Below, one piece after another: positions 56,360-64,000 of a DNA stretch of 64,000 nt (its first letter is position 1; each line of letters begins with the position of its first letter). Below the pieces are notes generated by a model. That model was given only the letters and a program-made list of their open reading frames with translations. It ran no database searches and had not been told where the DNA came from. Position numbers and translations under genes: made by a program. The stretch comes from JBFGFX01 sp965232455 (GTDB taxonomy: Bacteria; Pseudomonadota; Gammaproteobacteria; Steroidobacterales; Woeseiaceae), in the NCBI GenBank assembly GCA_965232455.1, contig OZ246981.1, positions 2,542,001-2,606,000 of the forward strand. Direction: 5' to 3'.

Positions 56360-56875
56360 TCAGATGCATTTGAAGTACTCGAACGGTTCCAGGCAATCGT
56401 CGCACTTGTACGACGCTTTACACGCGGTCGAGCCGAATTCGCTGACGCGGCTGGTCTGGGTCGACCGGCACCGGGGACAGGCCAGAGGCCGGTCCGCCGC
56501 CATCAAGGCGCGTTTACTCGCACTGCCCGACGGCGGCGCGATCCCGTAGGCGAGCAGTTTTTTACGTCCGCTTTCGCTGATCCAGTCCGTCGTCCAGGGC
56601 GGCGACAGCACGCGGTTGACGCGAACGTCCGCGATGCCCTGCGCGGCCAGCGCCGAGATGACCCGCTGCTCGATGACCTCGGTTGCCGGGCAGCCCGAAT
56701 AGGTTGGCGCGAGGTCCACTTCCAGCTTACCCCCGGACCGCCGGACGGCGCGCACGATGCCGAGATCAACGATGCTGACGACCGGTATTTCCGGATCGGC
56801 AACCTCCTCCAGATAATCCCAAATCGTGGCGTACATGTTGCGTTCTTGATCCGGTTTCCGGTCCGCGGCGTTCAT
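56360..56875 (-). CDS. paaD: Phenylacetyl-CoA epoxidase assembly protein PaaD
   Basis: 171 residues; the second ATG (MYATIWDYL) at residue 14 is an alternative start. MIP18-like domain: VADPEIPVVSIVDLGIVRAV, APTYSGCPATEVIEQRVISAL and SPPWTTDWISESGRKKL. A C-terminal zinc/cluster region has LACPRCRST, SEFGSTACKASYKCDDC. PaaD helps insert the metal centre into the reductase or epoxidase. Gene order A-B-C-D-E is standard. Confidence 0.92.
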   Translation of the reverse strand: MNAADRKPDQERNMYATIWDYLEEVADPEIPVVSIVDLGIVRAVRRSGGKLEVDLAPTYSGCPATEVIEQRVISALAAQGIADVRVNRVLSPPWTTDWISESGRKKLLAYGIAPPSGSASKRALMAADRPLACPRCRSTQTSRVSEFGSTACKASYKCDDCLEPFEYFKCI

Positions 56876-56902
56876 GCGCTCTTCCTGATTCCCGTCACCG
56901 GG

Positions 56903-57661
56903 CTACCACTCGGCGCCCGGATAGGCGCGCTGCAGGTGCTGCATTTCGGCGAGCAGAAACCCGAAGTGTTCGCTGTGTATCCCCTGTCGGCCGCCGCCCG
57001 CCATCCAGCCGTCGGCCGGCAGCTCGAGAAGCGCCTCGCCCAACAGCACGGCAAGCCGGCTGCGCCACACTTCGCGCAGGCGTTCGAGATCCGGGCCGCC
57101 GAACTCGGTTCGGATTGCGTCGTCGACCGCGTCGCCGGCGAACAGTTCGCCGGTAAACCGCCACAGCTCGTCGAGCGACTGCTGAACGCGCCGGTGACTC
57201 TCCGGCGTGCCGTCCCCGAGCCTGACCAGCCACTGGGAGACGTGCCGCAGGTGGTACTGAACTTCCTTGAGCGCGCGAGCGGCGATCTCCGCAAGTCGTC
57301 GGTCCTGGGCGTTGACGAGTGCCTCGAGCTGCAACCGATAGAAGGACTCGAAAAGAACCTGCCGGACGATAACGTCGCCGAAGTGGCCGTTGGGCTGTTC
57401 GACCAGAAGGACGTTCCGGAACTCGTGGCTGTCGCGCAGAAATGCGAGGTCGTCTTCGGTCCGCCCCCGCCCTTCGAGTTCGCCGGCATAGGTGTAGAAC
57501 ATCCGCGCCTGGCCGATGAAATCCAACGCGATGTTCGCGTTCGCGAGCTCTTCCTCCAGTTCCGGACCGTGGGCGACGAGTTCGATCAGGCGCTGGCCGA
57601 GGACAAGCGCGTTGTCGCCAAGTCGCAGCGTGTAATCGAGCAGCGGCGGATTGGCGCCCAC
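56903..57661 (-). CDS. paaC: Phenylacetyl-CoA 1,2-epoxidase subunit PaaC
   Basis: 252 residues from GTG 57661, which gives an N-terminus like E. coli PaaC before DYTLRLGDNALVLGQRL; a GTG at 57688 overlapping the paaB stop would add nine residues. Further blocks: NIALDFIGQARMFYTYAGEL, LLVEQPNGHFGDVIVRQ, EVQYHLRHVSQWLVRLGDGT and HSEHFGFLLAEMQHLQRAYP. PaaC is the structural ferritin-like partner of PaaA. It starts 10 bp after paaB and ends 27 bp before paaD. Confidence 0.92.
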   Translation of the reverse strand: MGANPPLLDYTLRLGDNALVLGQRLIELVAHGPELEEELANANIALDFIGQARMFYTYAGELEGRGRTEDDLAFLRDSHEFRNVLLVEQPNGHFGDVIVRQVLFESFYRLQLEALVNAQDRRLAEIAARALKEVQYHLRHVSQWLVRLGDGTPESHRRVQQSLDELWRFTGELFAGDAVDDAIRTEFGGPDLERLREVWRSRLAVLLGEALLELPADGWMAGGGRQGIHSEHFGFLLAEMQHLQRAYPGAEW

Positions 57662-57671
57662 GGCGCCGGGC

Positions 57672-57959
57672 TCAGATGTTTTCGACACCGTCGGGTATCT
57701 CGTAGAACGTGGGATGACGATAGATCTTGTCTTCCGCCGGCTCGAAAAACGCTGCGCTTTCCGCCGGATCGCTCGCGGCAATCTCGCTCGACCGCACGAC
57801 CCAGATGCTGACGCCTTCATTGCGCCGGGTGTACACGTCGCGAGCGTGATCCAGCGCCATCGCGTTGTCAGCCGCATGCACGCTCCCGACGTGGCGATGA
57901 CTGAGGCCGGATTTCGAGCGAATGAAGACTTCGTAGAGCGGCCAGTTTTCCTTGCTCAT
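57672..57959 (-). CDS. paaB: Phenylacetyl-CoA 1,2-epoxidase subunit PaaB
   Basis: 95 residues from ATG 57959, the family length. WPLYEVFIRSKSGLSHRHVG, DHARDVYTRRNEGVSIWVV and DKIYRHPTFYEIP are diagnostic of PaaB. It is a small subunit that organises the PaaA-PaaC complex. The start lies 35 bp after the paaA stop. Confidence 0.94.
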   Translation of the reverse strand: MSKENWPLYEVFIRSKSGLSHRHVGSVHAADNAMALDHARDVYTRRNEGVSIWVVRSSEIAASDPAESAAFFEPAEDKIYRHPTFYEIPDGVENI

Positions 57960-57994
57960 CGGGAGAGTTCCTTCATCGTATCGACCGGCCAGGG

Positions 57995-58987
57995 CTAGGC
58001 AGCCGCGCGGGCCGACTGTTTCTCGGCATACGCATGCGCCGCTTCGCGCACCCAGGCGCCGTCGTCGTGGGCGTTTCGACGCGTACTCAATCGCTGGCGA
58101 TTGCACGGCCCGTTGCCCTTCAGAACGTCGTGAAATTCCTGCCAGTCGATCGGGCCGATCCGATAGTGGCCCGCGCCAGCGTCGAACTCGAGCGCGTCGT
58201 CCGGAACCCTCAAGCCGAGGAACTCCGCCTGCGGCACGGTGACGTCGACGAATTTTTGCCGTAGCTCGTCGTTCGAGAACCGCTTGATCTTCCACGCCAT
58301 GGACTGTGCGGAATGCACCGAGTCCTTGTCACTGGGCCCGAACATCATCAGCGACGGCCACCACCAGCGATTCAGCGCATCCTGCGCCATCGCCTGCTGT
58401 TCGCGGCTGCCGCGGCTGAGCGTCAGCATAATCTCGAATCCCTGCCGCTGGTGAAAACTCTCTTCCTTGCAGATGCGGACCATTGCGCGTGCGTAGGGCC
58501 CGTACGAACAGCGACACAACGGAATCTGGTTCATGATGGCGGCGCCGTCGACGAGCCAGCCGATTGCGCCGATGTCCGCCCAGCTCAGCGTGGGATAGTT
58601 GAAGATACTCGAGTATTTCGCCCGTCCGGTCAGCAGATCCTCGACCATCTGATCGCGCGACACACCGAGCGTCTCGCCGGCGCCGTACAGGTAAAGCCCG
58701 TGTCCGGCTTCGTCCTGAACCTTTGCCAGCAGTATGGCCTTTCGCCGCAGACTCGGCGCCCGCGTGAGCCAGTTGCCCTCCGGCTGCATGCCGATGATCT
58801 CGGAATGGGCGTGCTGAGAAATCTGTCGCGCGAGCGTCTTGCGGTAGGCGGCCGGCATCCAGTCCTTGGCTTCGATCTTTTCTTCGGCGTCGATACGCCG
58901 CTGGAATGCGGCGAGCTGCTCGGGCGTCTCAGCGACGTCCGCGCGGTCGTCGCTGCGGCCTTTTTGATCGAGTCCTTGTGTGTACAT
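57995..58987 (-). CDS. paaA: Phenylacetyl-CoA 1,2-epoxidase catalytic subunit PaaA
   Basis: 330 residues. Ferritin-like di-iron site: EKIEAKDWMPAAYRKTL, KVQDEAGHGLYLYGAGETLG and RICKEESFHQRQGFEIMLTL. The lid region has FGPSDKDSVHSAQSMAWKIKR. It epoxidises phenylacetyl-CoA at positions 1 and 2. It is the first gene of paaABCDE with a 169-bp, partly AT-rich, upstream region holding a candidate PaaX site. Confidence 0.95.
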   Translation of the reverse strand: MYTQGLDQKGRSDDRADVAETPEQLAAFQRRIDAEEKIEAKDWMPAAYRKTLARQISQHAHSEIIGMQPEGNWLTRAPSLRRKAILLAKVQDEAGHGLYLYGAGETLGVSRDQMVEDLLTGRAKYSSIFNYPTLSWADIGAIGWLVDGAAIMNQIPLCRCSYGPYARAMVRICKEESFHQRQGFEIMLTLSRGSREQQAMAQDALNRWWWPSLMMFGPSDKDSVHSAQSMAWKIKRFSNDELRQKFVDVTVPQAEFLGLRVPDDALEFDAGAGHYRIGPIDWQEFHDVLKGNGPCNRQRLSTRRNAHDDGAWVREAAHAYAEKQSARAAA

Positions 58988-59098
58988 TCATTGGCTCCCT
59001 GAATGGGCCCCGACGTCCAGCCATCCAAGGCGCGACGAGCGGACCGCCCATGCGAATTGCCCCGCCAATGTGTCACACTTTTTCAGATTTTTCAATAA

Positions 59099-59111
59099 TT
59101 TTTGTATCATA
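59099..59111 (+). promoter_or_regulatory. Candidate PaaX/paa promoter motif upstream of paaA
   Basis: TTTTTGTATCATA lies in the AT-rich patch between paaI and paaA. A 12-of-13 match (TTTTTGTATCTTA) occurs in the paaX-paaZ divergence. Its repetition at both paa promoters suggests a shared regulator site; PaaX is the natural candidate. Confidence 0.4.
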
Positions 59112-59156
59112 TTGTCTTACAAGCACAACGAAGCCGCGGGTACGGGATACGCCGGT

Positions 59157-59588
59157 TCATGGATCGGAGGCGGATTGCGTAACGTGAGCGCGGCCGCGAA
59201 ACAACGCAACGTCCTTGCCGTGCTGATTACGAACGACTACGTCGTACACACCGGTGCGCTTACCGCGACGGCGTTCCGTCGCCGTTGCCGTCAGCTCATC
59301 GCCGGCGTGCACGGGCCGCAGGAAATCGATGCTGCCGCCGGCCGCGACCGTGACGACACCGTAGGTGTTGCAGGCAAACGCAAACGCCGTGTCCGCGAGT
59401 GCAAACAGATGGCCGCCATGACAAACACCGAAACCGTTCAGCATGTCGTCGCTTACCCGAACCCTCGCGGTCGCCGCGCCGGCGCCGGTTACCTCGACCG
59501 CGATGCCGAGCGACCGGGAAGCACGGTCTTTTGCAAGCATTTCTTCGACGTAGAGGGACGCATCGCCGGCATGTTTGTCGCGGGACAT
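59157..59588 (-). CDS. paaI: Hydroxyphenylacetyl-CoA thioesterase PaaI
   Basis: 143 residues, hot-dog thioesterase: MLNGFGVCHGGHLFALADTAFAFACN and IDFLRPVHAGDELTATATER; the first is quoted here as GFGVCHGGHLFALADTAFAF. PaaI releases CoA from dead-end ring-hydroxylated thioesters in the phenylacetate pathway. It follows paaX with a TAATG overlap of one base and is then followed by the paaA promoter. It is shortened neither at its start nor its end. Confidence 0.92.
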   Translation of the reverse strand: MSRDKHAGDASLYVEEMLAKDRASRSLGIAVEVTGAGAATARVRVSDDMLNGFGVCHGGHLFALADTAFAFACNTYGVVTVAAGGSIDFLRPVHAGDELTATATERRRGKRTGVYDVVVRNQHGKDVALFRGRAHVTQSASDP

Positions 59589-60511
59589 TAGTTGAGGCCG
59601 CCAAAACGCGTGTAAAAAGCCGCCGAAGGCGGCGGCAGCATACCGTCAGCGGTCTCCATCGCGTCGCTGAGAAACTGATCGGCCGCGCCGAACACAGAGC
59701 GATAGAGATTGCGACAAAGCTGATAGGCAGCCAGGCCGTGCCAACCGTCGGGTAGCAGATCCGCGGGCAGCAGCGGGTCGCGCAGCAGGATTTTTCGATA
59801 CTCCTGGATGAGCAGGGTCCGAATCTGAAAAGCCAGTGATGCCTCGAGCGCGTTCGCGCGTTCGACCGCCCGATACGCCGGCTCGAAGCGGGCGACGAAC
59901 TCCTGGTATTGACGATCGATCTCGTCGAGGTCCCAGCTCTTTTGCGCCAGCGAGCGCAGCTGGCGATCTTGCAGCGAGCCGGCCGAACGCCCGGTCAAAA
60001 CCACGGCATCCGCGGCAACCTCCTGGCGGTCGAGCAGGTGCTTGACTTCGCTTTGATCCGGCGCGGGATGGGCCAGCACGCTCGCACTGATGGCGCCAAA
60101 ACCCAGCCAGCCTAGCTCCTTGCGCACCTCGTCCCGGCTGGCGGGGGACACGCCACCGAGCAATACGAGGCACCAATCGCCGTTCCAGCTCTTGCGCGGT
60201 TCTCCGTAAATGCGATGCGTTGCCTGCTTGAAACGCTGCGCGCCGTCCTCGGTCAAGCCGTAATAACTGCGCCGTCCGATCGGCCGCGCCTCCAGCCAGC
60301 CGTCGGCGGACAAGCGAAACACCGACGTGCGCACCAGCCGTTCGCTGATGCCGAATCCGGCCATCACGTCGATCAGGCTTCCGATCCAGACCGAGCCGCC
60401 GCGGGGCGCGATCGCATCGCCGAACACGGTCGTGATCAGCGACCCGGCGCGAAGCGTGGGGCGGGATCGAAACTCCTCGATCAAACTTTCGGTAGCGCTG
60501 CGGACCGACAT
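59588..60511 (-). CDS. paaX: PaaX family transcriptional repressor
   Basis: 307 residues from ATG 60511. The N-terminal winged helix includes GGSVWIGSLIDVMAGFGISE, RLVRTSVFRLSADGWLEARP and GRRSYYGLTEDGAQRF; the first block is typical of PaaX. The C-terminal region has LRDPLLPADLLPDGWHGLAA. PaaX represses paa genes and is released by phenylacetyl-CoA. It is divergent from paaZ (115-bp gap). Cells would thus sense the pathway's first intermediate. Confidence 0.94.
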   Translation of the reverse strand: MSVRSATESLIEEFRSRPTLRAGSLITTVFGDAIAPRGGSVWIGSLIDVMAGFGISERLVRTSVFRLSADGWLEARPIGRRSYYGLTEDGAQRFKQATHRIYGEPRKSWNGDWCLVLLGGVSPASRDEVRKELGWLGFGAISASVLAHPAPDQSEVKHLLDRQEVAADAVVLTGRSAGSLQDRQLRSLAQKSWDLDEIDRQYQEFVARFEPAYRAVERANALEASLAFQIRTLLIQEYRKILLRDPLLPADLLPDGWHGLAAYQLCRNLYRSVFGAADQFLSDAMETADGMLPPPSAAFYTRFGGLN

Positions 60512-60578
60512 GATTTTCCGTTGGCTTTCGACGAACCCGACCGTACAATCTGATACCGAAAATAGCAATCCGAATTGT

Positions 60579-60591
60579 TTTTTGTATCTTA
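60579..60591 (+). promoter_or_regulatory. Candidate PaaX/paa promoter motif upstream of paaZ
   Basis: TTTTTGTATCTTA matches the motif before paaA in 12 of 13 bases. A GATAC complement of GTATC lies 18 bp downstream, so an inverted repeat with a wide spacer is also possible. The site is 35 bp from the paaZ start. Confidence 0.4.
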
Positions 60592-60626
60592 AAACCGCTA
60601 CTGATACGCGCGGCGCGAGGATCGAC

Positions 60627-62678
60627 ATGATCAAGCTCGAAAGTTTCACGAATGCTCGCTGGCAGGCCGGCAACGACGAGGGTAAGGCACTTCGCAGCGC
60701 GGTCGACGGTAGCGCCATTGCCTCGATCAGCAGCCGCGGACTCGATTTCGCAGGCATGTTGTCCTACGCCCGCGACGTCGGCGGTCCCGCCTTGCGCAAG
60801 ATGAGTTTCCACGAACGCGCACTCATGCTGAAGGCGCTGGCCCTGCATCTGTCGGAACACAAGAAGGAACTCTACGCACTCTCGACGCAAACCGGCGCGA
60901 CGAAAGCCGACAGCTGGATCGACATTGACGGCGGCATCTCCACGCTGTTCGTTTTTTCGAGCAAGGGCCGTCGTGAGATGCCGAACGGTCACGTGTACCT
61001 TGACGGACCGCCGGAGGTGCTGTCACGGAACGGCACCTTCGTCGGCCAACACGTGTACACACCGCTCCGGGGCGCCGCCGTGCATATCAACGCGTACAAC
61101 TTCCCGTGCTGGGGCATGCTGGAAAAACTCGCGCCCACCCTGCTCGCGGGCGTGCCGGCCATCGTCAAGCCGGCCTCGAGCACCGCATACCTCACCGAGT
61201 TGGTCGTGCGCCGAATGATCGATTCGGGACTGTTGCCGGACGGCGCGGTGCAGCTGATTTGCGGCGGCGTCGGCGATCTCTTCGATCACCTCACCTGTCA
61301 GGACTCCGTTGCGTTTACCGGCTCAAAGAACACGGCCGAGACCTTGCAACAGCACCCGCGCGTGATCGCCGAGTCCGTGCGTTTCACGGCGGAAACCGAT
61401 TCACTCAACGCATCGGTTCTCGGCGTCGACGCCGTCCCCGGCACCGAGGAATTCGACCTGTTCGTCGCCGAGGTACGGCGCGAAATGATCAGCAAGGCGG
61501 GCCAGAAATGCACCGCGATTCGGCGCATCATCGCGCCCTCGGCCGTCACGGCGGACCTCGTCCGCGCACTCTCGGAGTCGCTCGGCCAGGTGAGGGTCGG
61601 CAATCCGGGTAACGACGAGGTGCAGATGGGCGCCCTCGCCAGCCTAGGACAGCGCGACGAAGTCCGCGAACGCGTCAACGAACTGGCCGCGGAAGCGGAA
61701 ATCGTCCACGGCGACGAACAGCCGGGCGCGCTGATCGACGCGGATCCTGAAAAGGGCGCGTTTTTCGTGCCGACGCTGCTGTATTGCGAAAAGCCGCTTA
61801 GCGCGGCCGCGGTACACCGGGTCGAGGCGTTCGGCCCGGTCAGCACGGTCCTGCCCTACGACACCACCGATGAAGCGATCGAACTGCTCAGACTCGGCGG
61901 GGGCAGCCTCGCCGGCTCGGTGTTCACGAACGACGATGCCCACGCCCGCGACATCGTCATCGGCAGCGCCGCCTGGCACGGCCGCATGCTGATCGTCAAC
62001 CGGCACTGCGCCGCCGAATCCACGGGCCACGGCTCGCCGCTTCCGCACCTCGTGCACGGCGGCCCCGGGCGCGCCGGCGGCGGCGAAGAGCTGGGCGGCG
62101 TCCGCGGCGTCCTGCACTACATGCAGCGCACGGCGCTGCAGGGGTCACCCGAAACGCTGTCGCGCATCGGCGGCCGCTGGATACCGGGAGGTGCGGAACA
62201 CGAAACGGACGTGCATCCGTTCCGCAAGACCTTCGAGGCGCTGGAACTCGGCGACACCGTGCACACCGAGTCCCGAAAAATCACATTGGACGACATCAAC
62301 CATTTCGCCGAATTCACCGGCGACACGTTTTATGCGCACATGGACGAAGACCATGCCGCCAAGAATCCGTTTTTCGACGGCCGCGTCGCGCACGGTTACC
62401 TGATAGTATCGTTCGCCGCCGGTCTGTTCGTCGATCCCGACTTCGGCCCGGTGCTGGCGAACTACGGTGTGGACGACCTGCGGTTCGCGCAGCCGGTGTA
62501 CGTCGGCGATGCGCTCAAAGTCCGGCTGACCTGCAAGCAGAAAACACTGCGCATCGACTCGGGTTACGGCGAAGTGCGCTGGGATACCGAGGTCACCAAT
62601 CAAAACGACGAGATCGTCGCGAAGTACGACGTGCTGACGATGGTCGCCACCGACGAGCACTGGGCGTCGGTGCAGTAA
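60627..62678 (+). CDS. paaZ: Bifunctional oxepin-CoA hydrolase / 3-oxo-5,6-dehydrosuberyl-CoA semialdehyde dehydrogenase
   Basis: 683 residues from ATG 60627 with GAGG seven bases upstream. The N-terminal aldehyde dehydrogenase has INAYNFPCWGMLEKLAPTLL and the nucleophilic Cys in ISKAGQKCTAIRRII. The C-terminal MaoC-like hydratase (about 540-680) carries FAEFTGDTFYAHMDEDHAAK and FDGRVAHGYLIVSFAAGLF. PaaZ opens the oxepin ring and oxidises the aldehyde. Both domains are intact. paaF, paaG, paaH, paaJ and paaK must lie elsewhere. Confidence 0.95.
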   Translation: MIKLESFTNARWQAGNDEGKALRSAVDGSAIASISSRGLDFAGMLSYARDVGGPALRKMSFHERALMLKALALHLSEHKKELYALSTQTGATKADSWIDIDGGISTLFVFSSKGRREMPNGHVYLDGPPEVLSRNGTFVGQHVYTPLRGAAVHINAYNFPCWGMLEKLAPTLLAGVPAIVKPASSTAYLTELVVRRMIDSGLLPDGAVQLICGGVGDLFDHLTCQDSVAFTGSKNTAETLQQHPRVIAESVRFTAETDSLNASVLGVDAVPGTEEFDLFVAEVRREMISKAGQKCTAIRRIIAPSAVTADLVRALSESLGQVRVGNPGNDEVQMGALASLGQRDEVRERVNELAAEAEIVHGDEQPGALIDADPEKGAFFVPTLLYCEKPLSAAAVHRVEAFGPVSTVLPYDTTDEAIELLRLGGGSLAGSVFTNDDAHARDIVIGSAAWHGRMLIVNRHCAAESTGHGSPLPHLVHGGPGRAGGGEELGGVRGVLHYMQRTALQGSPETLSRIGGRWIPGGAEHETDVHPFRKTFEALELGDTVHTESRKITLDDINHFAEFTGDTFYAHMDEDHAAKNPFFDGRVAHGYLIVSFAAGLFVDPDFGPVLANYGVDDLRFAQPVYVGDALKVRLTCKQKTLRIDSGYGEVRWDTEVTNQNDEIVAKYDVLTMVATDEHWASVQ

Positions 62679-62707
62679 CCGCCTCAGGAGCGACTGTCGG
62701 TGGCCCT

Positions 62708-62735
62708 GTAGGAACTCGTCCGGACGAGCTCCTGC
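62708..62735. repeat. Variant short palindromic repeat at the paaZ/Lrp convergence
   Basis: GTAGGAACTCGTC-CG-GACGAGCTCCTGC is a changed copy of the GTAGGAGCCCGTC family, with compensating changes that keep most of the stem. It lies between two convergent genes, like the copies at 32.0 and 39.5 kb. Confidence 0.75.
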
Positions 62736-62752
62736 AGCGAACGGACAGACGA

Positions 62753-63232
62753 TCAAAACGGCAGCGCGGTGTCGGCCTTGATCTCTTTCAGGACGATGTT
62801 GGAGCGCACCTGGGAAACTCCGGGAAGTTTCAGTATGAAGTCCTCGAGAAAACGGTTGTAGGCGTCGATGTCCTCGGCGACCACTCTGAGATGATAGTCC
62901 GCCTCCCCGCTGGTCGCGAAACACTCCAGAACCTCCGGATGCCGCCGCACCTCGCGGACGAAGTTTTCAACATGTTTTTGCTCGTGACGCACCAGTGAAA
63001 CCAGCGTCATCGACGACAGGTTGAAACCCGCCTTGCGCGGGCTCACGATCACGGCGTAGCGGTCGATGATGCCCGCCTCCTCCAGCGCGCGGACGCGCCG
63101 CCAGCAGGCGGAGCTCGACATGCCGATACGATCGGCGAGCTGTTGCATCGTGACGCGGCTGTCCTGCTGCAGCTCGGTGAGGATCGCCCGGTCCTTGCTA
63201 CTCAGAATGAAATTTTCGGTTTCTGAAGCCAT
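62753..63232 (-). CDS. Lrp/AsnC family transcriptional regulator
   Basis: 159 residues from ATG 63232; ATG 63250 would add six. N-terminal HTH: LTELQQDSRVTMQQLADRIG and MSSSACWRRVRALEEAGIID. The C-terminal RAM domain has CFATSGEADYHLRVVAEDID and FILKLPGVSQVRSNIVLKEI. Lrp-type proteins bind amino acids. It is divergent from a 2-oxoacid oxidoreductase gene (147-bp gap), so it probably controls amino-acid catabolism there. Confidence 0.93.
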   Translation of the reverse strand: MASETENFILSSKDRAILTELQQDSRVTMQQLADRIGMSSSACWRRVRALEEAGIIDRYAVIVSPRKAGFNLSSMTLVSLVRHEQKHVENFVREVRRHPEVLECFATSGEADYHLRVVAEDIDAYNRFLEDFILKLPGVSQVRSNIVLKEIKADTALPF

Positions 63233-63379
63233 GGTGAGTTGCCATGCCATTTTGGTGGCTATTCCGGGTAATTGTACCGAAATCTACCGAAACTGTGGGC
63301 CAAATGGGTGCCGGTTTTCGGGTGAAAACTGCGATAATTATCGGTCTTGTCGCACCGTTTTCATCCCCACGGAGCTGCC

Positions 63380-64000
63380 ATGGCCATTGCTGCCAAACGC
63401 GCGCAAAGAGCACTCGACAATTACGCCCTCGACGACCGCTACAAGCAAGACTCGGGCAGGGTTCTCCTGACCGGCACCCAGGCGCTGGTCAAGCTGCCGC
63501 TGATGCAGCGGGCCCTCGACCGCGCGGCGGGCCTGAACACAGCCGGCTTCATCAGCGGCTACCGGGGTTCGCCGCTCGGCGCCTACGATCTGGAGCTCTG
63601 GCGCGCCAAACGGTTCCTGACGGAAAGCAACGTCGAATTCCTGCCCGCGGTCAACGAAGATCTCGCGGCAACCGCGATACACGGCACCCAGCAGGTCGAG
63701 GCCGACCCGAACCGCACGGTCGACGGCGTGTTCGGCATCTGGTACGGCAAGGGTCCGGGCGTCGACCGCGCCGGCGACGCCATGAAACACGGCAACGCCT
63801 ACGGCAGCTCGCCACACGGCGGCGTGCTGGTCGTGGCGGGCGACGACCACGGCTGCGTGTCCTCGTCGATGCCCCACCAGTCCGACGTCGCGTTCCTGAC
63901 CTGGTTGATGCCCAACCTGAATCCCGCCAGCGTCGCGGAATACCTCGAATTCGGCCTGTTCGGCATCGCGCTGAGCCGTTTCTCGGGCATGTGGGTGGGC
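63380..64000 (+). CDS. Indolepyruvate ferredoxin oxidoreductase, N-terminal part
   Basis: The frame runs from ATG 63380 (GGAG five bases upstream) to the window edge without a stop, giving 207 residues of a protein that is usually about 1,150. Blocks include VLLTGTQALVKLPLMQRALD, ISGYRGSPLGAYDLELWRAK, AVNEDLAATAIHGTQQVEAD, GIWYGKGPGVDRAGDAMKHG and VVAGDDHGCVSSSMPHQSD. The fused enzyme oxidises aryl- or branched-chain pyruvates to acyl-CoA with ferredoxin. It is divergent from the Lrp gene and would feed aryl-acetyl-CoA to the Paa pathway, if its product is phenylacetyl-CoA. Confidence 0.9.
   Translation, partial: MAIAAKRAQRALDNYALDDRYKQDSGRVLLTGTQALVKLPLMQRALDRAAGLNTAGFISGYRGSPLGAYDLELWRAKRFLTESNVEFLPAVNEDLAATAIHGTQQVEADPNRTVDGVFGIWYGKGPGVDRAGDAMKHGNAYGSSPHGGVLVVAGDDHGCVSSSMPHQSDVAFLTWLMPNLNPASVAEYLEFGLFGIALSRFSGMWVG

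Overview
The window comes from a GC-rich proteobacterium, most likely a gammaproteobacterium. The fabA/fabB pair, a PaaX-type repressor, a two-domain QueF and a DksA/TraR-like zinc-finger protein all fit that group. I cannot assign a genus. Most of the DNA is dense coding sequence in short operons. I see no tRNA, rRNA, CRISPR array, prophage or transposase.

Layout. 1-3.9 kb: a large protein joining receiver-like domains to a TonB C-terminus, then a TetR regulator. 3.9-12.0 kb (minus strand): an aminotransferase and a CoA-acylating semialdehyde dehydrogenase that look like a beta-alanine pathway, followed closely by a CO-dehydrogenase-like (cox) accessory set without the large molybdenum subunit. 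12.3-28.5 kb: a polyamine and amino-acid region with agmatinase, putrescine aminotransferase, two PuuA-like glutamine-synthetase homologues, PuuD, an NhaC-type antiporter, an IclR regulator divergent from a Rieske oxygenase, a GNAT enzyme, an MFS carrier, gamma-glutamyltransferase, and a Pit/DUF47 phosphate pair. 28.7-32 kb: an EVE-domain protein, a hydrolase and a TPR lipoprotein.

32-38.6 kb (minus strand): a four-gene cyanophycin operon with isoaspartyl dipeptidase, cyanophycinase, cyanophycin synthetase and a second Mur-ligase protein that looks like CphA without its ATP-grasp domain. 38.6-47 kb: queF, ribA, a TetR-controlled ABC export operon, a FixJ-like regulator, a DksA-like protein and a tandem universal stress protein. 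46.8-55 kb: an exported D-amino-acid-oxidase-like protein whose motif order looks circularly permuted, a hydrolase, SirB, a hybrid kinase, a TauE/SafE exporter, fghA and fabB-fabA. 55.2-62.7 kb: the phenylacetate genes paaABCDE, paaI and paaX, with paaZ divergent. The window ends with an Lrp/AsnC regulator divergent from the first 207 codons of an indolepyruvate ferredoxin oxidoreductase.

How it fits together (inference): the region serves nitrogen-rich and aromatic amino-acid catabolism. Cyanophycin turnover would release Asp and Arg. Agmatinase, SpuC, PuuA and PuuD would route agmatine and putrescine to GABA. The beta-alanine pair would yield acetyl-CoA. The Paa genes and the 2-oxoacid oxidoreductase would consume aromatic products. 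Non-coding features include a 271-bp element with perfect 20-bp inverted ends, a family of short GTAGGAGCCCGTC-type palindromes at convergent gene ends, a 12+12-bp palindrome at the iclR/Rieske divergence, tandem 14-bp operators before a TetR gene, and one strong intrinsic terminator.
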